Shown piece by piece: positions 1 to 7,398 of a DNA stretch of 64,000 nt (positions within the stretch are counted from its first letter, which is position 1; every line of letters starts with the position of its first letter). The notes beneath the pieces were generated by a model. The model did not search any database. It was not told the DNA's origin and saw only the letters and a program-made list of their open reading frames with translations. The DNA is taken from NCBI RefSeq assembly GCF_009935905.1, contig NZ_PREX01000003.1, positions 62,001-126,000 of the forward strand. Direction: 5' to 3'. Source of the stretch: Alkalibacterium sp. MB6. Its GTDB lineage: Bacteria; Bacillota; Bacilli; Lactobacillales; Carnobacteriaceae_A. A program made the position numbers and the translations under genes.

Positions 1-457
1 GAATAAGTGACGTCAAATTAAAAGCGGTCAATATAGCATATCCTACTTTCATAGGCATTTTCGCTTGCTGTATAAAGCTGACAATTAGATCATAAGAATC
101 AGTTGTTAAGCTGTAGCTAATGCCGATCATGCCAAATGCCAAGATACGTGTCCCTAAATTTAAACCGTTAATCAATTCTGCTCGGCCCCCTGCTACTATC
201 GTCTCATTCGTTAAACTAAAGAGGGCTTGTTCTGAACTAAATAGCCACCCTGTCATGAAATAGCTGACTGAAATAAATGCGATTGGAATCAACACTCTCA
301 CCATAGTTGACAACTTGGCCCGCTTTGATGTCATTAAAAAGAGTAGACATACTAGCGAAAGCAAGACATTTAACTGCCAGTGAAAGGTAAAGCCTAGGGC
401 AATTGATCCAATCAGCATACCGACTGTTTTAGCTGTTGGGTTAATAGAATCGATCAT
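1..457 (-). CDS. ykoC: ECF transporter T component, YkoC-like (3' end outside window)
   Basis: An open frame runs from an ATG at 457 (overlapping the TGA of the upstream ATPase gene as ATGA) to the left edge of the window, about 152 codons, so the C-terminus is missing. The visible part has several hydrophobic segments (GMLIGSIALGF, LNVLLSLVCLLFL, VLIPIAFISVSYF), as expected for the membrane-embedded, energy-coupling T subunit. It is the last visible gene of a YkoF-YkoE-YkoD-YkoC order, which in Bacillus subtilis forms a thiamine/HMP uptake system. The T-component call rests on this order and the hydrophobic profile; the Ala-Arg-Gly coupling motifs would lie outside the window. Confidence 0.8.
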   Translation of the reverse strand, partial: MIDSINPTAKTVGMLIGSIALGFTFHWQLNVLLSLVCLLFLMTSKRAKLSTMVRVLIPIAFISVSYFMTGWLFSSEQALFSLTNETIVAGGRAELINGLNLGTRILAFGMIGISYSLTTDSYDLIVSFIQQAKMPMKVGYAILTAFNLTSLI

Positions 458-1923
458 CTTAATTTCCTAACTTTCTTATTGTCAATTTTGTATATCTCTT
501 GGGCATATGCGTCAACTAATTCACGGTCATGACTCGTGAACAGACACGTGATACCTGCATCGCATAGCGCTCTTAAGTTAGCCATTATCTTTTGAGCATT
601 TTGAGCATCTTGCCCATAGGTGGGTTCATCTACCAGTAACACAGTTTGATGACCAACTGTCATACATAAGACCGCTAAGCGCCTTTGCTGTCCCTGGCTC
701 AATAACCAAGGCGATTTGTTAATCTGATCATCGAAGTCCAGACGGGACAGTAACTCTTTTGCCCTTTCTTCTTCTTGGCCTTCTTCTGTTTTATTCCACG
801 CCTTTAAACTTAAGGTGATTTCATCCAGCACCTTTGTTTCAACAAATTGCAGAGAAGGATCTTGAAAAACTATACCCACTTTTGAATACAACTCCGCATC
901 TTTCAACTCTTGACTGTCCTGACCTTTTAGTCGAATGGCTCCACTAAAAGGGGACACGTTTAAGATGGATTTAAACAAGGAAGTTTTCCCACTGCCACTT
1001 GGTCCAACCAGTGCAGCCAACGTCCCTTCTTTTAAAGAAAAGGATGCGTCATCAATGACTGAGGTCTTCACTTCTTCTTTTTTGAAAAGGGACTTTCTCA
1101 CTACCTTTGAATGGTAGACAGATACCTTATCCAATTCTAATACTATTTTGCTCGAAGCAATTGGCTTGCCATATGTAGGAGACGTTGCCTCTACAAGGAT
1201 CCCTTCTTCAATCAATTTAGCTTTGACATCAGCTTTTGAATTCAATGTGGACAAATCAATGAGCTGTTGCTGACTATCGATTAAAAGCCAACGGTCGACC
1301 CATTCCCATCGTTTGACTTGATGGTCAATGACGATAATGCTTTTGCCTTTTTTAAGCAACTCTTTCATATACTTAATATAATCCAGAGCCGTCTCTTCAT
1401 CCACATTTGCAAAAGGCTCATCCATGACATAAAGCGGAGCATCCACTAAATCGGCACAAATAAATGCAGCGCGCTGTAACTCTCCTCCAGAACAGTCATC
1501 AAAGGAACGGTCCAACAAATAGGATAAGTTAAACTGTTTTGCTTTTTCTTCCACTATGTGGTCCATCTCTTTAGGATCGACCTGGTTATTTTCTAAGCAG
1601 AAAATCATTTCTTCCCTTAGTGTCCTCATACTAAAAGACAAGCGGGCATGTTGAAAAATGGATCTAACGTAATTGGACTGCTCCACCACAGAGTAATCCT
1701 GGTGATCTCGTCCATTGACGTTTATATAATCGACCTGTCTTTTTCCAGCATATTCCGGGTAATACCCATTAATCAAATTAGCCAGTGTACTTTTACCACT
1801 CCCACTGCGTCCGCATAATAAGACGATTTCTCCAGGTGAAACTGAAAAGCTTAACTCTTGAAATATCATTTTCTCGTCAAGTGTGAATGATAAATTCGAC
1901 ACTTCCAAGGTTTTATCGGTCAT
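454..1923 (-). CDS. ykoD: ECF transporter fused double ATPase (thiamine/HMP uptake)
   Basis: This 489-aa protein carries two ABC ATPase domains in one chain. The N-terminal domain has Walker A GRSGSGKST, signature CSGGELQ and Walker B YVMDEPF. The C-terminal domain (from about residue 265) has Walker A GPSGSGKTS, signature LSQGQQRR and Walker B LLVDEPT. The second signature reads LSQGQ instead of LSGGQ. The protein would hydrolyse ATP on the cytoplasmic face to drive uptake by the YkoE/YkoC membrane subunits. It overlaps ykoE upstream by 11 bp and ykoC downstream by 4 bp, so the genes are translationally coupled. Substrate assignment comes from the TPP riboswitch and ykoF neighbour. Confidence 0.9.
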   Translation of the reverse strand: MTDKTLEVSNLSFTLDEKMIFQELSFSVSPGEIVLLCGRSGSGKSTLANLINGYYPEYAGKRQVDYINVNGRDHQDYSVVEQSNYVRSIFQHARLSFSMRTLREEMIFCLENNQVDPKEMDHIVEEKAKQFNLSYLLDRSFDDCSGGELQRAAFICADLVDAPLYVMDEPFANVDEETALDYIKYMKELLKKGKSIIVIDHQVKRWEWVDRWLLIDSQQQLIDLSTLNSKADVKAKLIEEGILVEATSPTYGKPIASSKIVLELDKVSVYHSKVVRKSLFKKEEVKTSVIDDASFSLKEGTLAALVGPSGSGKTSLFKSILNVSPFSGAIRLKGQDSQELKDAELYSKVGIVFQDPSLQFVETKVLDEITLSLKAWNKTEEGQEEERAKELLSRLDFDDQINKSPWLLSQGQQRRLAVLCMTVGHQTVLLVDEPTYGQDAQNAQKIMANLRALCDAGITCLFTSHDRELVDAYAQEIYKIDNKKVRKLR

Positions 1924-2500
1924 GCACTTCCCTCGTCTGCATTGAATTTAATATGCCAGCTTCATCCAGCTTGTCGCATATTAGTTTTGAAAGGTAGCCT
2001 GTAAAGAATAATGAGCTCAACAACCGGGTCACAAAGATAGCCAACACAATGCGCCAGTCCATTGCCAAGTAATTATTTCTAAAGCCCGTCCATATAAAGG
2101 TTAACACAGTCGCGGTCACTGCGGAAGTCATCGTTACTTTATAAGTGTATTTTTTGTATCCGGTAAAGGCAAAAGCGACTTCCACACCCAGGCCTTGGAT
2201 GAAGGCGCTAATCAGGATAATGACACCAAACATATTCCCTAATAATACTTCTATTAAAGCCGCAATCATTTCTGTCACAATGCCGACTACTGGCTTACGA
2301 ATTAAGTAGGTCGTAATAATAGCCGCCATGAACCAAATGCCGTAAAAGGGCTCATACCCCAAGACTCCCAAGCCAAAGGGTGTCAGGACAGTTGTTAAAG
2401 CAGTGCCAGCATAAACGGCTAATAGGTAAAAGACACCAAACACGACAGATATCAAAGCCATCAATAAATAGTCACGTAAAGTTAATTCCTTTTTATTCAT
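1913..2500 (-). CDS. ykoE: ECF transporter substrate-binding membrane (S) component, YkoE family
   Basis: A 195-aa hydrophobic protein with about five to six membrane segments (for example LLMALISVVFGVFYLLAVYAG near residues 12-32 and AIITTYLIR near 60) and a charged C-terminal tail. It matches the YkoE family of S components that capture thiamine or its pyrimidine precursor HMP. It overlaps ykoF upstream by 4 bp and ykoD downstream by 11 bp. The fixed ykoF-ykoE-ykoD-ykoC order and the TPP riboswitch ahead of the operon support a thiamine-related substrate; whether it is thiamine or HMP cannot be told from sequence. Confidence 0.88.
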   Translation of the reverse strand: MNKKELTLRDYLLMALISVVFGVFYLLAVYAGTALTTVLTPFGLGVLGYEPFYGIWFMAAIITTYLIRKPVVGIVTEMIAALIEVLLGNMFGVIILISAFIQGLGVEVAFAFTGYKKYTYKVTMTSAVTATVLTFIWTGFRNNYLAMDWRIVLAIFVTRLLSSLFFTGYLSKLICDKLDEAGILNSMQTREVHDR

Positions 2501-3126
2501 TTGATCTCACCCTCCGGAACGTTGCAGTGTAAAGTGAACTGGATGATATAATGACTGACTGTTTTGCCCACAGTGTGAGACACGTATTCTAAGTAGTCGA
2601 ATAAATCCTGAACATTTCCGCCTAAGTTGGTTCCGTAATGACCAGAACCTGTAACGACACCACGGTCTATCCCTTCATTAACCACTTCCGCAATCGTTGC
2701 CATATAATTGTCTGAGCCCATAGGGTAAAGGGCGTATTTACCAATCACAGGAAAATCAATCGCTTGGGTATCTTTTTGATTGATGCGTGGGTTTTCAAAT
2801 TCTAACGTGTAATCACTGTCGCGGTCACCCGGGCACCCTTTTGAGATGGTCGCTTCAAGTGTCATGTGTGTCCCTTTTTCGTACGCAAGCAGGTAAGCAG
2901 CTTTCAATGCGTCAAACACCGCTTCCTCTCTTCCTCTGTATACAGTCGAAATGTGATCGGTCTCAGCCCATACTTTAGACAAATCGACTTGCTTAATTGC
3001 ATTTAGGATAATCCTTTCAAAATCATCACTCATGGGTGACAAATTGAAACGGGCACCTGTTATTTCTTTTGTCGTTCCAGGCTTCCCAGCCGCACAACTT
3101 CCGTAATCCACATACTTCTTTTCCAT
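2497..3126 (-). CDS. ykoF: YkoF family thiamine/HMP-binding protein
   Basis: A 209-aa soluble protein of the YKOF family. Its N-terminal half contains GARFNLSPMSDDF and the second half repeats a similar fold (IGKYALYPMGSDNYM), consistent with the duplicated ferredoxin-like domains known for Bacillus YkoF, which binds thiamine/HMP. It has no signal peptide, so it is probably cytoplasmic. The start is supported by AAGGAGGAG upstream of the ATG at 3126. It is the first gene of the operon and lies directly downstream of the TPP riboswitch. Confidence 0.9.
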   Translation of the reverse strand: MEKKYVDYGSCAAGKPGTTKEITGARFNLSPMSDDFERIILNAIKQVDLSKVWAETDHISTVYRGREEAVFDALKAAYLLAYEKGTHMTLEATISKGCPGDRDSDYTLEFENPRINQKDTQAIDFPVIGKYALYPMGSDNYMATIAEVVNEGIDRGVVTGSGHYGTNLGGNVQDLFDYLEYVSHTVGKTVSHYIIQFTLHCNVPEGEIK

Positions 3127-3164
3127 TAAAAAAACTCCTCCTTACGAAAAAAATCCATAGGAAA

Positions 3165-3268
3165 GAGCCCTTCATTCTAGATACTCCCTACGCAGTCATT
3201 ACACTGATCAGGTTACTGGTCTGACAATTGTCACTCTCAGCCATCTATAAAAGGCTCCCAGGATCTTC
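3165..3268 (-). promoter_or_regulatory. TPP (THI-box) riboswitch
   Basis: Read on the minus strand, the region contains the conserved THI-box elements in order: CTGAGA, then ACCTGATCAGTGTAATG, then GCGTAGGGA. The closing helix partner (GGGAGCC) begins near 3258. It precedes ykoF, so thiamine pyrophosphate would repress the uptake operon. No strong U-tract terminator follows it. Instead CTCTTTC downstream of the aptamer can pair with the ykoF ribosome binding site (GGAGGAG), suggesting control of translation start; that mechanism is inference. Confidence 0.93.
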
Positions 3269-3293
3269 CGTATTTAATTGTGTGTCCTTTATG

Positions 3294-3322
3294 AGTGTAG
3301 CAGTTTATAATGGCGTTTACAA
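3294..3322 (-). promoter_or_regulatory. Sigma-A promoter of the yko operon
   Basis: On the minus strand TTGTAA (3322-3317) and TACACT (3299-3294) are separated by 17 bp and lie immediately upstream of the TPP aptamer. Confidence 0.7.
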
Positions 3323-3409
3323 TTGTTTTATATAAGTTGGCTAAAATACAAAAGAAAATAGTTACTTTCGCCTCTATTTGGGTAATACATATAATAGGGA
3401 GGTTTTTTA

Positions 3410-4324
3410 ATGAAGATAATGAAGGAAAGAACGATGCCGCATCTCCTTCGTGTGATGCAACAGTTGAATAAACGTCAAGCATTAACCAATGAGGACCGTC
3501 AGTACATGGTTAATTTGGAGAAAGGATACCAGGGTGAATGTTACTTCGATAACGTGCTGAAAGAAGTGGTAAAGGGTGATGTAGTGGTTTTAAACGATTT
3601 GTTATTGTCAGTGAATCGTACTCACACCCAAATTGACTCGCTAATCATTACTGGTTCTACCATTTATTTGTATGAAATTAAAAACTATGATGGAGAATTC
3701 GTGAACAAATCAGACCACTTGCTAACAAAAACGGGGCACGAAATTAGCAACCCTTTAATTCAGTTGAGTCGGTCGACTACTCTGTTTAAGCAGCATTTAA
3801 GGAATAGTGGACCTTCTTTTCCAGTTGAAGCTTTCGTTGTCTACGTGCATCCTTCTTTTGTCTTACACGAGTCAACTTTGGGAAGTAAGCTTCTCATGCC
3901 ATCTCAGGTTCGATCACACTTAGCTGAGTTGAATCGGAGGTCTTCACATTTGAAAAAGAAACATAATGATTTAGCCAGCAAATTAGTTCTTGCTCACGTT
4001 GAAGACAATCCGTTCAAACAAACAGTCACTCCTTACACAGTCGAGTCGGTGAAGCGTGGCTTAACGTGCCTGTCGTGTGGTTCTTTTGACTTAATACTGA
4101 CTAGGCGCTCTTCTTTTTGTTCGACTTGTCAGTACAAATCATTACTGCCAGATAGTATCGATGCTCACATTAAAGAATTCAAGCTTCTATTTCCGGATGA
4201 TAGAGTGACACGCCATACTATAGTCGAATGGTGCGGAGGTAAAGTATCTGATCGGGTTGTTTGGACAGTGTTGAAGACACGGTACAATCCAAAAGGTTCA
4301 AAAAGGACGAGATATTACATTTAA
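3410..4324 (+). CDS. NERD (nuclease-related) domain protein with C-terminal zinc ribbon
   Basis: A 304-aa protein. Residues about 38-150 match the NERD domain: GYQGECYFD near 39-47, then TQIDSLIITG and YLYEIKNYDGEF, giving a D76 and E89-x-K91 arrangement like restriction-type nuclease cores. The C-terminal part has four cysteines (220, 223, 237, 240; CLSC and CSTC), a likely zinc ribbon. The start is supported by AGGGAGG 7 bp upstream. A TATAAT at 3390-3395 sits so close to the Shine-Dalgarno that it may not be the real -10. The role of NERD proteins in Firmicutes is poorly defined; DNA or RNA processing is inference. It stands alone, diverging from the yko operon, and its stop codon touches the 52-bp repeat array. 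Confidence 0.85.
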   Translation: MKIMKERTMPHLLRVMQQLNKRQALTNEDRQYMVNLEKGYQGECYFDNVLKEVVKGDVVVLNDLLLSVNRTHTQIDSLIITGSTIYLYEIKNYDGEFVNKSDHLLTKTGHEISNPLIQLSRSTTLFKQHLRNSGPSFPVEAFVVYVHPSFVLHESTLGSKLLMPSQVRSHLAELNRRSSHLKKKHNDLASKLVLAHVEDNPFKQTVTPYTVESVKRGLTCLSCGSFDLILTRRSSFCSTCQYKSLLPDSIDAHIKEFKLLFPDDRVTRHTIVEWCGGKVSDRVVWTVLKTRYNPKGSKRTRYYI

Positions 4325-4479
4325 TTGTCGGTTCAGATATAAGCTGTGTAGTGAACCCGCAATTATTCTCCTTTAATTGTCGGTTCAGCATTGAGTTCCT
4401 TGATGAATCGGCAGTTATTCGTATCTTATTGTCGGTTCAACGGTATAGTATTTAGTGAATCGACAATTATTCTTCCTAT
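4324..4479. repeat. Three tandem 52-bp units, each an imperfect inverted repeat
   Basis: Units begin at 4324, 4376 and 4428 with exactly 52-bp spacing. Positions 1-12 (ATTGTCGGTTCA) are identical in all three. Positions 29-45 (consensus TGAAYCSRCARTTATTC) are largely conserved and are the reverse complement of the first arm. The 16 bp between the arms and the last 7 bp of each unit differ. The third unit has the best stem: 12 pairs with one G-U and a 16-base loop. The array starts at the last base of the NERD gene stop codon and ends before the shared terminator. No match to a known repeat family was recognised. Confidence 0.9.
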
Positions 4480-4495
4480 TCAAAATTTCAAACAC

Positions 4496-4557
4496 AAAAA
4501 ACACCCTTCGATAACAGAAAATCGAGTGATTTCTCTGCTGCCGAGTGTGTTTGTTTT
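4496..4557. terminator. Bidirectional terminator between the NERD and SIS genes
   Basis: A long imperfect hairpin (outer arms ACACTC/GGGTGT, inner arms GAAATC/GATTTTC) is flanked by an A-run at 4496-4501 and a T-rich run at 4549-4557, so it can serve both convergent genes. Confidence 0.7.
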
Positions 4558-4565
4558 AAAACGAG

Positions 4566-5315
4566 TTAAAACTTATAGTGAATAGAATCTGAGTAATCTT
4601 TGATCAATTGCTGATTGATTTCGTCGCCACCATCTAAGTTGGCACTGTAGAAGATAGGTGGCTTCTCCATACCGTTTGCTTTCAATTTTTTCACCGTCTC
4701 AACAAGGATGGTGTTGACTATGGTTGCTCCGATCACTGTTGATGATGGGCCGACTCGTTGATCTAACCCGTCAATCTCACACATACCGTCGCCTTTATCC
4801 CCATGATTATCGATAACGATATCGCAGTATTCGAACATGTTTTTTCCTGACGGGTGTCTCGACTCTACTGTTCGTGAATAAGCTAAATTAGTTATGCCAA
4901 TAGTGGTGACACCTATCTTTTGGGCTTCCATAGCCAGTTCAATCGTTACAGGGTTTCGACCCGAGACGGAATGCACGAGTAAACAGTCTCCTTTTTTGAA
5001 AGGTGTTCTTTTGGCTAAAGTTGTTCCGTATCACACTAGTCGTTCCATTTGACTGGTATGCGTAATGGGTTCGACGTCCAGCATCAAGCCTTCGCCGAAT
5101 ATGGGGTTAATGGTCATCAAGCCACCCGCACGGTAATACAGTTCTTGCGTCAACAATCCTGCATGACCGGCTCCGAATACAAAGATGGACTGTTTCGTTT
5201 CTACAGCAGCAGTGAATACATCCACTGCTGCGTCTATAGCCCTACGTTCTTCTTTTTCAACTTGATCCAATAACTTTCTGATACCATTAATATAATCAAA
5301 CATGTATGGATACAC
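4566..5315 (-). pseudogene. SIS-domain sugar isomerase gene interrupted by an in-frame TGA
   Basis: Two fragments in the same reading frame (5315-5031 and about 5030-4566) together give a 249-codon SIS-domain sugar-phosphate isomerase/binding protein. It has FVFGAGHAGLLTQELYYRAGG in the first half and HSVSGRNPV, SRHPSGK, VGPSSTVIGA and SANLDGGDE in the second. They are separated only by a TGA at codon 95 (5033-5031), within MERLV-stop-YGTTLA, where relatives normally have Gly (GGA to TGA would be one change). There is no frameshift or deletion, and the second half still looks intact, so the mutation is recent, is a sequencing error, or is read through. The gene lies 26 bp downstream of the metallo-hydrolase gene in the same operon. 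Confidence 0.85.
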
Positions 5316-5341
5316 CTTCTACTATCTTATTTTAGAACGAT

Positions 5342-6178
5342 CTAATCATCCACAAACTTTCCCTTGTCAGGCATGGCGACGTCTTCCCAGTTGTTCAAGA
5401 CATGAAGCAGACCTTCTTTAAGTGGCTCACCGCTCATCGGTTCACCGTGGCCAGTTATACCGTAATAAGGATCCAAGTCGACAATTTTTCTAAAGGATTC
5501 TTTTGCCGTGTCCCAATCAGGTGTCAAGTAGCGCGGGGGTCCACTGACTTCTGCTTTTTGAGTCAGAACGGCATAGAGGCTTTCTTGTTTTGTTGTGACA
5601 AAGGCATCCGCAGCAATAATCAGTCGATCCGATTCTCTAAATAAAGCAATTTGCCCTTCAGTATGACCTGGAACAGGCAACCATCTAAATTCTGGTAAAA
5701 AAGGAACCGTTCCGTCTAGTGGCAAAGTTGATACCTTGTCCTCCAGATCAATAGGGTCAGTTGGGAAGGCTTTGGATACTTTTACGACCATTCCTCCGTT
5801 TGCTTTGTAATCGGGTTCTGGGTAAGCTTTTTGACCGGTCACGTAAGGTAATTCTTTTTTATGAATATAAACAGGTACTTGCCACTCTTCAACCAGTTCA
5901 ATAATGGAACCGACATGATCAAAATGACCATGCGTTAAAATAATGGCACTCGGCTTGGCATCCGGGCCGAATCGTTCCTCGGCGGCTTCTATTATTTTAT
6001 CTCCTCGTTTGGGCATCCCTGCATCGACAAGGATAAACTCATCATTTCCAGGCATACCGATAAAAATCACATTGACTATTTGGTCGGTAAACACGTAAAC
6101 GTCTGGTACCACTTCTGTTCCTTTTCCCGATGCCTTACTGTAAACAGGTAGTTTTTTATAATCGTCTCCGTATCTCAT
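5342..6178 (-). CDS. Metallo-beta-lactamase fold hydrolase
   Basis: A 278-aa protein with the complete metal-binding set of the MBL fold: THGHFDH (H83, H85, D87, H88), H172 in GHTEGQ, D191 in AADAF and H244 in TGHGEP. Binuclear-metal hydrolase activity is therefore likely, but the substrate is unknown; glyoxalase II-like, lactonase-like or other uses are all possible. It has no signal peptide. It sits between an AAC(3)-type acetyltransferase gene (88 bp upstream) and the broken SIS gene (26 bp downstream), all on the minus strand. A TATAAT with a poor -35 in the 88-bp gap may give extra transcription. Confidence 0.88.
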   Translation of the reverse strand: MRYGDDYKKLPVYSKASGKGTEVVPDVYVFTDQIVNVIFIGMPGNDEFILVDAGMPKRGDKIIEAAEERFGPDAKPSAIILTHGHFDHVGSIIELVEEWQVPVYIHKKELPYVTGQKAYPEPDYKANGGMVVKVSKAFPTDPIDLEDKVSTLPLDGTVPFLPEFRWLPVPGHTEGQIALFRESDRLIIAADAFVTTKQESLYAVLTQKAEVSGPPRYLTPDWDTAKESFRKIVDLDPYYGITGHGEPMSGEPLKEGLLHVLNNWEDVAMPDKGKFVDD

Positions 6179-6266
6179 TTAACAGCACTCTCCTTTTGAA
6201 ATGTAACTGTTCTCACGTATCGATTATAGTGTACTAGATGCTTTCTTTTATTACCAGAAGTTCGCT

Positions 6267-7094
6267 TTAGTCGTCTCGGTATTCTCCATAGAGTCTATAG
6301 TCCTTAAAGTAAGCAGCTGACTGATCGACTGCTTCTTTTACTGAATACAATTTAACCTTAGCGTTCCCTATTTTATGAATGGTGACGGCCCCCTCTTTCT
6401 CGAGCAAAAAGCCTATGTCATTAAACTGACTTTCATCCAACTCGATATCTCGAATCGTTTTCCAGACCCGTTGACCGTTTTCCATCACTGCAGCGCCGTC
6501 TTTTTTATGTGGCAACCGCGGTGCTCTATATTCTCCCAAATGCATAGCAGTAGACGAGCTGTAATCCGTTCCTATAGCCAACACTTTCGCATCCAATTCA
6601 TACAATTTTGCCAAAGGTGACTCTTCTCCCAGGCCAAAATCAATCGCATGGTGACTAGTGATGTACTCAGCGTCTTTCCCCCATGCAGTAAAAGAGACTT
6701 GAGGATGATTACTTCTCATAACGTTTGGGTATGTTCTAAATAAATCCGCTGTCGCTCCCATATGAGGACATGGCGTTCTCTTCGGATCAAAAGCAGGCAT
6801 GGTTTCTCTAATTGTCTTCCACCAGCTTTCAGGTACAGCGGGGTATTCCCATTCTGATGGGTCGCTCCAGTCACTCGTTTGAGCAGGCATAACGATCGTT
6901 CCGAGTTCACCATCGACTGTTTGCATCAATGCTTCAATCATCGCCATCGGGCCTCCATTTATCCACCCAATGGATGACAATGACGTATGAACGAGTAGAG
7001 TCTCATCCGGCTTGATTCCCATCTCTTTAAATGCTTCTGTTAATGATTCAACCGTATGCGGTCGAGCCGTTTGTTGAATAAATTTATAATTCAT
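6267..7094 (-). CDS. AAC(3)-family (YokD-like) acyl-CoA N-acetyltransferase
   Basis: A 275-aa protein of the aminoglycoside 3-N-acetyltransferase fold. It has LLVHTSLSSIGWINGG (34-48), MPAQTSDWSDP (69-79), RSNHPQVSFTAWG (127-139) and TAMHLGEYRAP with H185 and E188, the region that holds the catalytic His in AAC(3) enzymes. The fold is chromosomal and widespread in Firmicutes (B. subtilis YokD), and many members do not confer aminoglycoside resistance, so the physiological amine acceptor is unknown. It is the first gene of the acetyltransferase, MBL hydrolase, SIS isomerase series. Confidence 0.85.
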   Translation of the reverse strand: MNYKFIQQTARPHTVESLTEAFKEMGIKPDETLLVHTSLSSIGWINGGPMAMIEALMQTVDGELGTIVMPAQTSDWSDPSEWEYPAVPESWWKTIRETMPAFDPKRTPCPHMGATADLFRTYPNVMRSNHPQVSFTAWGKDAEYITSHHAIDFGLGEESPLAKLYELDAKVLAIGTDYSSSTAMHLGEYRAPRLPHKKDGAAVMENGQRVWKTIRDIELDESQFNDIGFLLEKEGAVTIHKIGNAKVKLYSVKEAVDQSAAYFKDYRLYGEYRDD

Positions 7095-7235
7095 CTATTT
7101 AACGCTCCACTTCTTCACTCTACTGATAAACCAGATGGATAACTTCTGCTTGTCTTCTTTGGAGTGATTGCTTATTCACTTATATCCATATCCCTGACCA
7201 CAAGCCTTTTCAAACGCTTGCAGCTACTGGTTAAG

Positions 7236-7264
7236 ATTATAGCATAGTTCACTCTTGGCAAACA
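7236..7264 (-). promoter_or_regulatory. Extended -10 promoter of the AAC(3)/MBL/SIS operon
   Basis: On the minus strand TATAAT (7241-7236) is preceded by TGC, an extended -10. A weak -35 (TGTTTG) lies 17 bp upstream. Confidence 0.6.
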
Positions 7265-7289
7265 GATGGAAGAAATGGTACATCTCTTA

Positions 7290-7319
7290 TTTACTTATTT
7301 GTATTTTTAGGGTTATACT
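7290..7319 (+). promoter_or_regulatory. Putative promoter of the CofE-like gene
   Basis: TTTACT at 7290-7295 and TATACT at 7314-7319 with an 18-bp spacer. The start codon lies 80 bp further on. Confidence 0.5.
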
Positions 7320-7398
7320 ATATGAGGGATTCTGAGCCATGTGATTATCGGTTTCGAATACATCCTCCAAAATCAATCTAACTTTAGGAGAGATTATT

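Larger units (their letters stand above)
7095..7398. other. Divergent intergenic region
   Basis: About 300 bp between the AAC(3)-like and CofE-like genes. It contains one promoter for each direction (annotated separately) and a leader of roughly 135 nt ahead of the acetyltransferase gene. The leader can form small hairpins such as CAAGC with GCTTG near 7206-7222, but no recognised riboswitch or T-box motif was seen. Confidence 0.6.

Noticed and set aside
3390-3395. TATAAT as the -10 of the NERD gene
   Set aside because: It is so close to the Shine-Dalgarno that the transcript would begin inside or after it, and no good -35 lies 17 bp upstream; the true promoter is uncertain.
3237-3482. Minus-strand reading frame overlapping the TPP riboswitch and NERD start
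   Set aside because: It has no ribosome binding site or recognisable protein features and overlaps a clear riboswitch and promoter.
4324-4479. A CRISPR array downstream of the NERD gene
   Set aside because: If the 36-bp inter-unit palindromes are taken as repeats, the spacers would be only 16 bp, and 7 bp inside each repeat varies. There are only three units and no cas genes nearby.
4261-4585. Short plus-strand frames running through the 52-bp repeats
   Set aside because: Their amino-acid sequence simply follows the repeat period in different frames, and no start signal is present.
5031-5033. Selenocysteine or alternative genetic code at the SIS gene TGA
   Set aside because: The family has Gly, not Cys or Ser, at this position, no selenoprotein signal was seen, and TGA is used as a normal stop elsewhere (for example ykoD and secE).
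4977-5060. Frameshift splitting the SIS gene
   Set aside because: The two fragments are in the same frame and reading through the TGA gives an uninterrupted family sequence.
6267-7094. Acquired aminoglycoside resistance gene
   Set aside because: The protein has the AAC(3) fold, but it is chromosomal, shows no mobile-element context and is like the widespread YokD group, many of which give no resistance.
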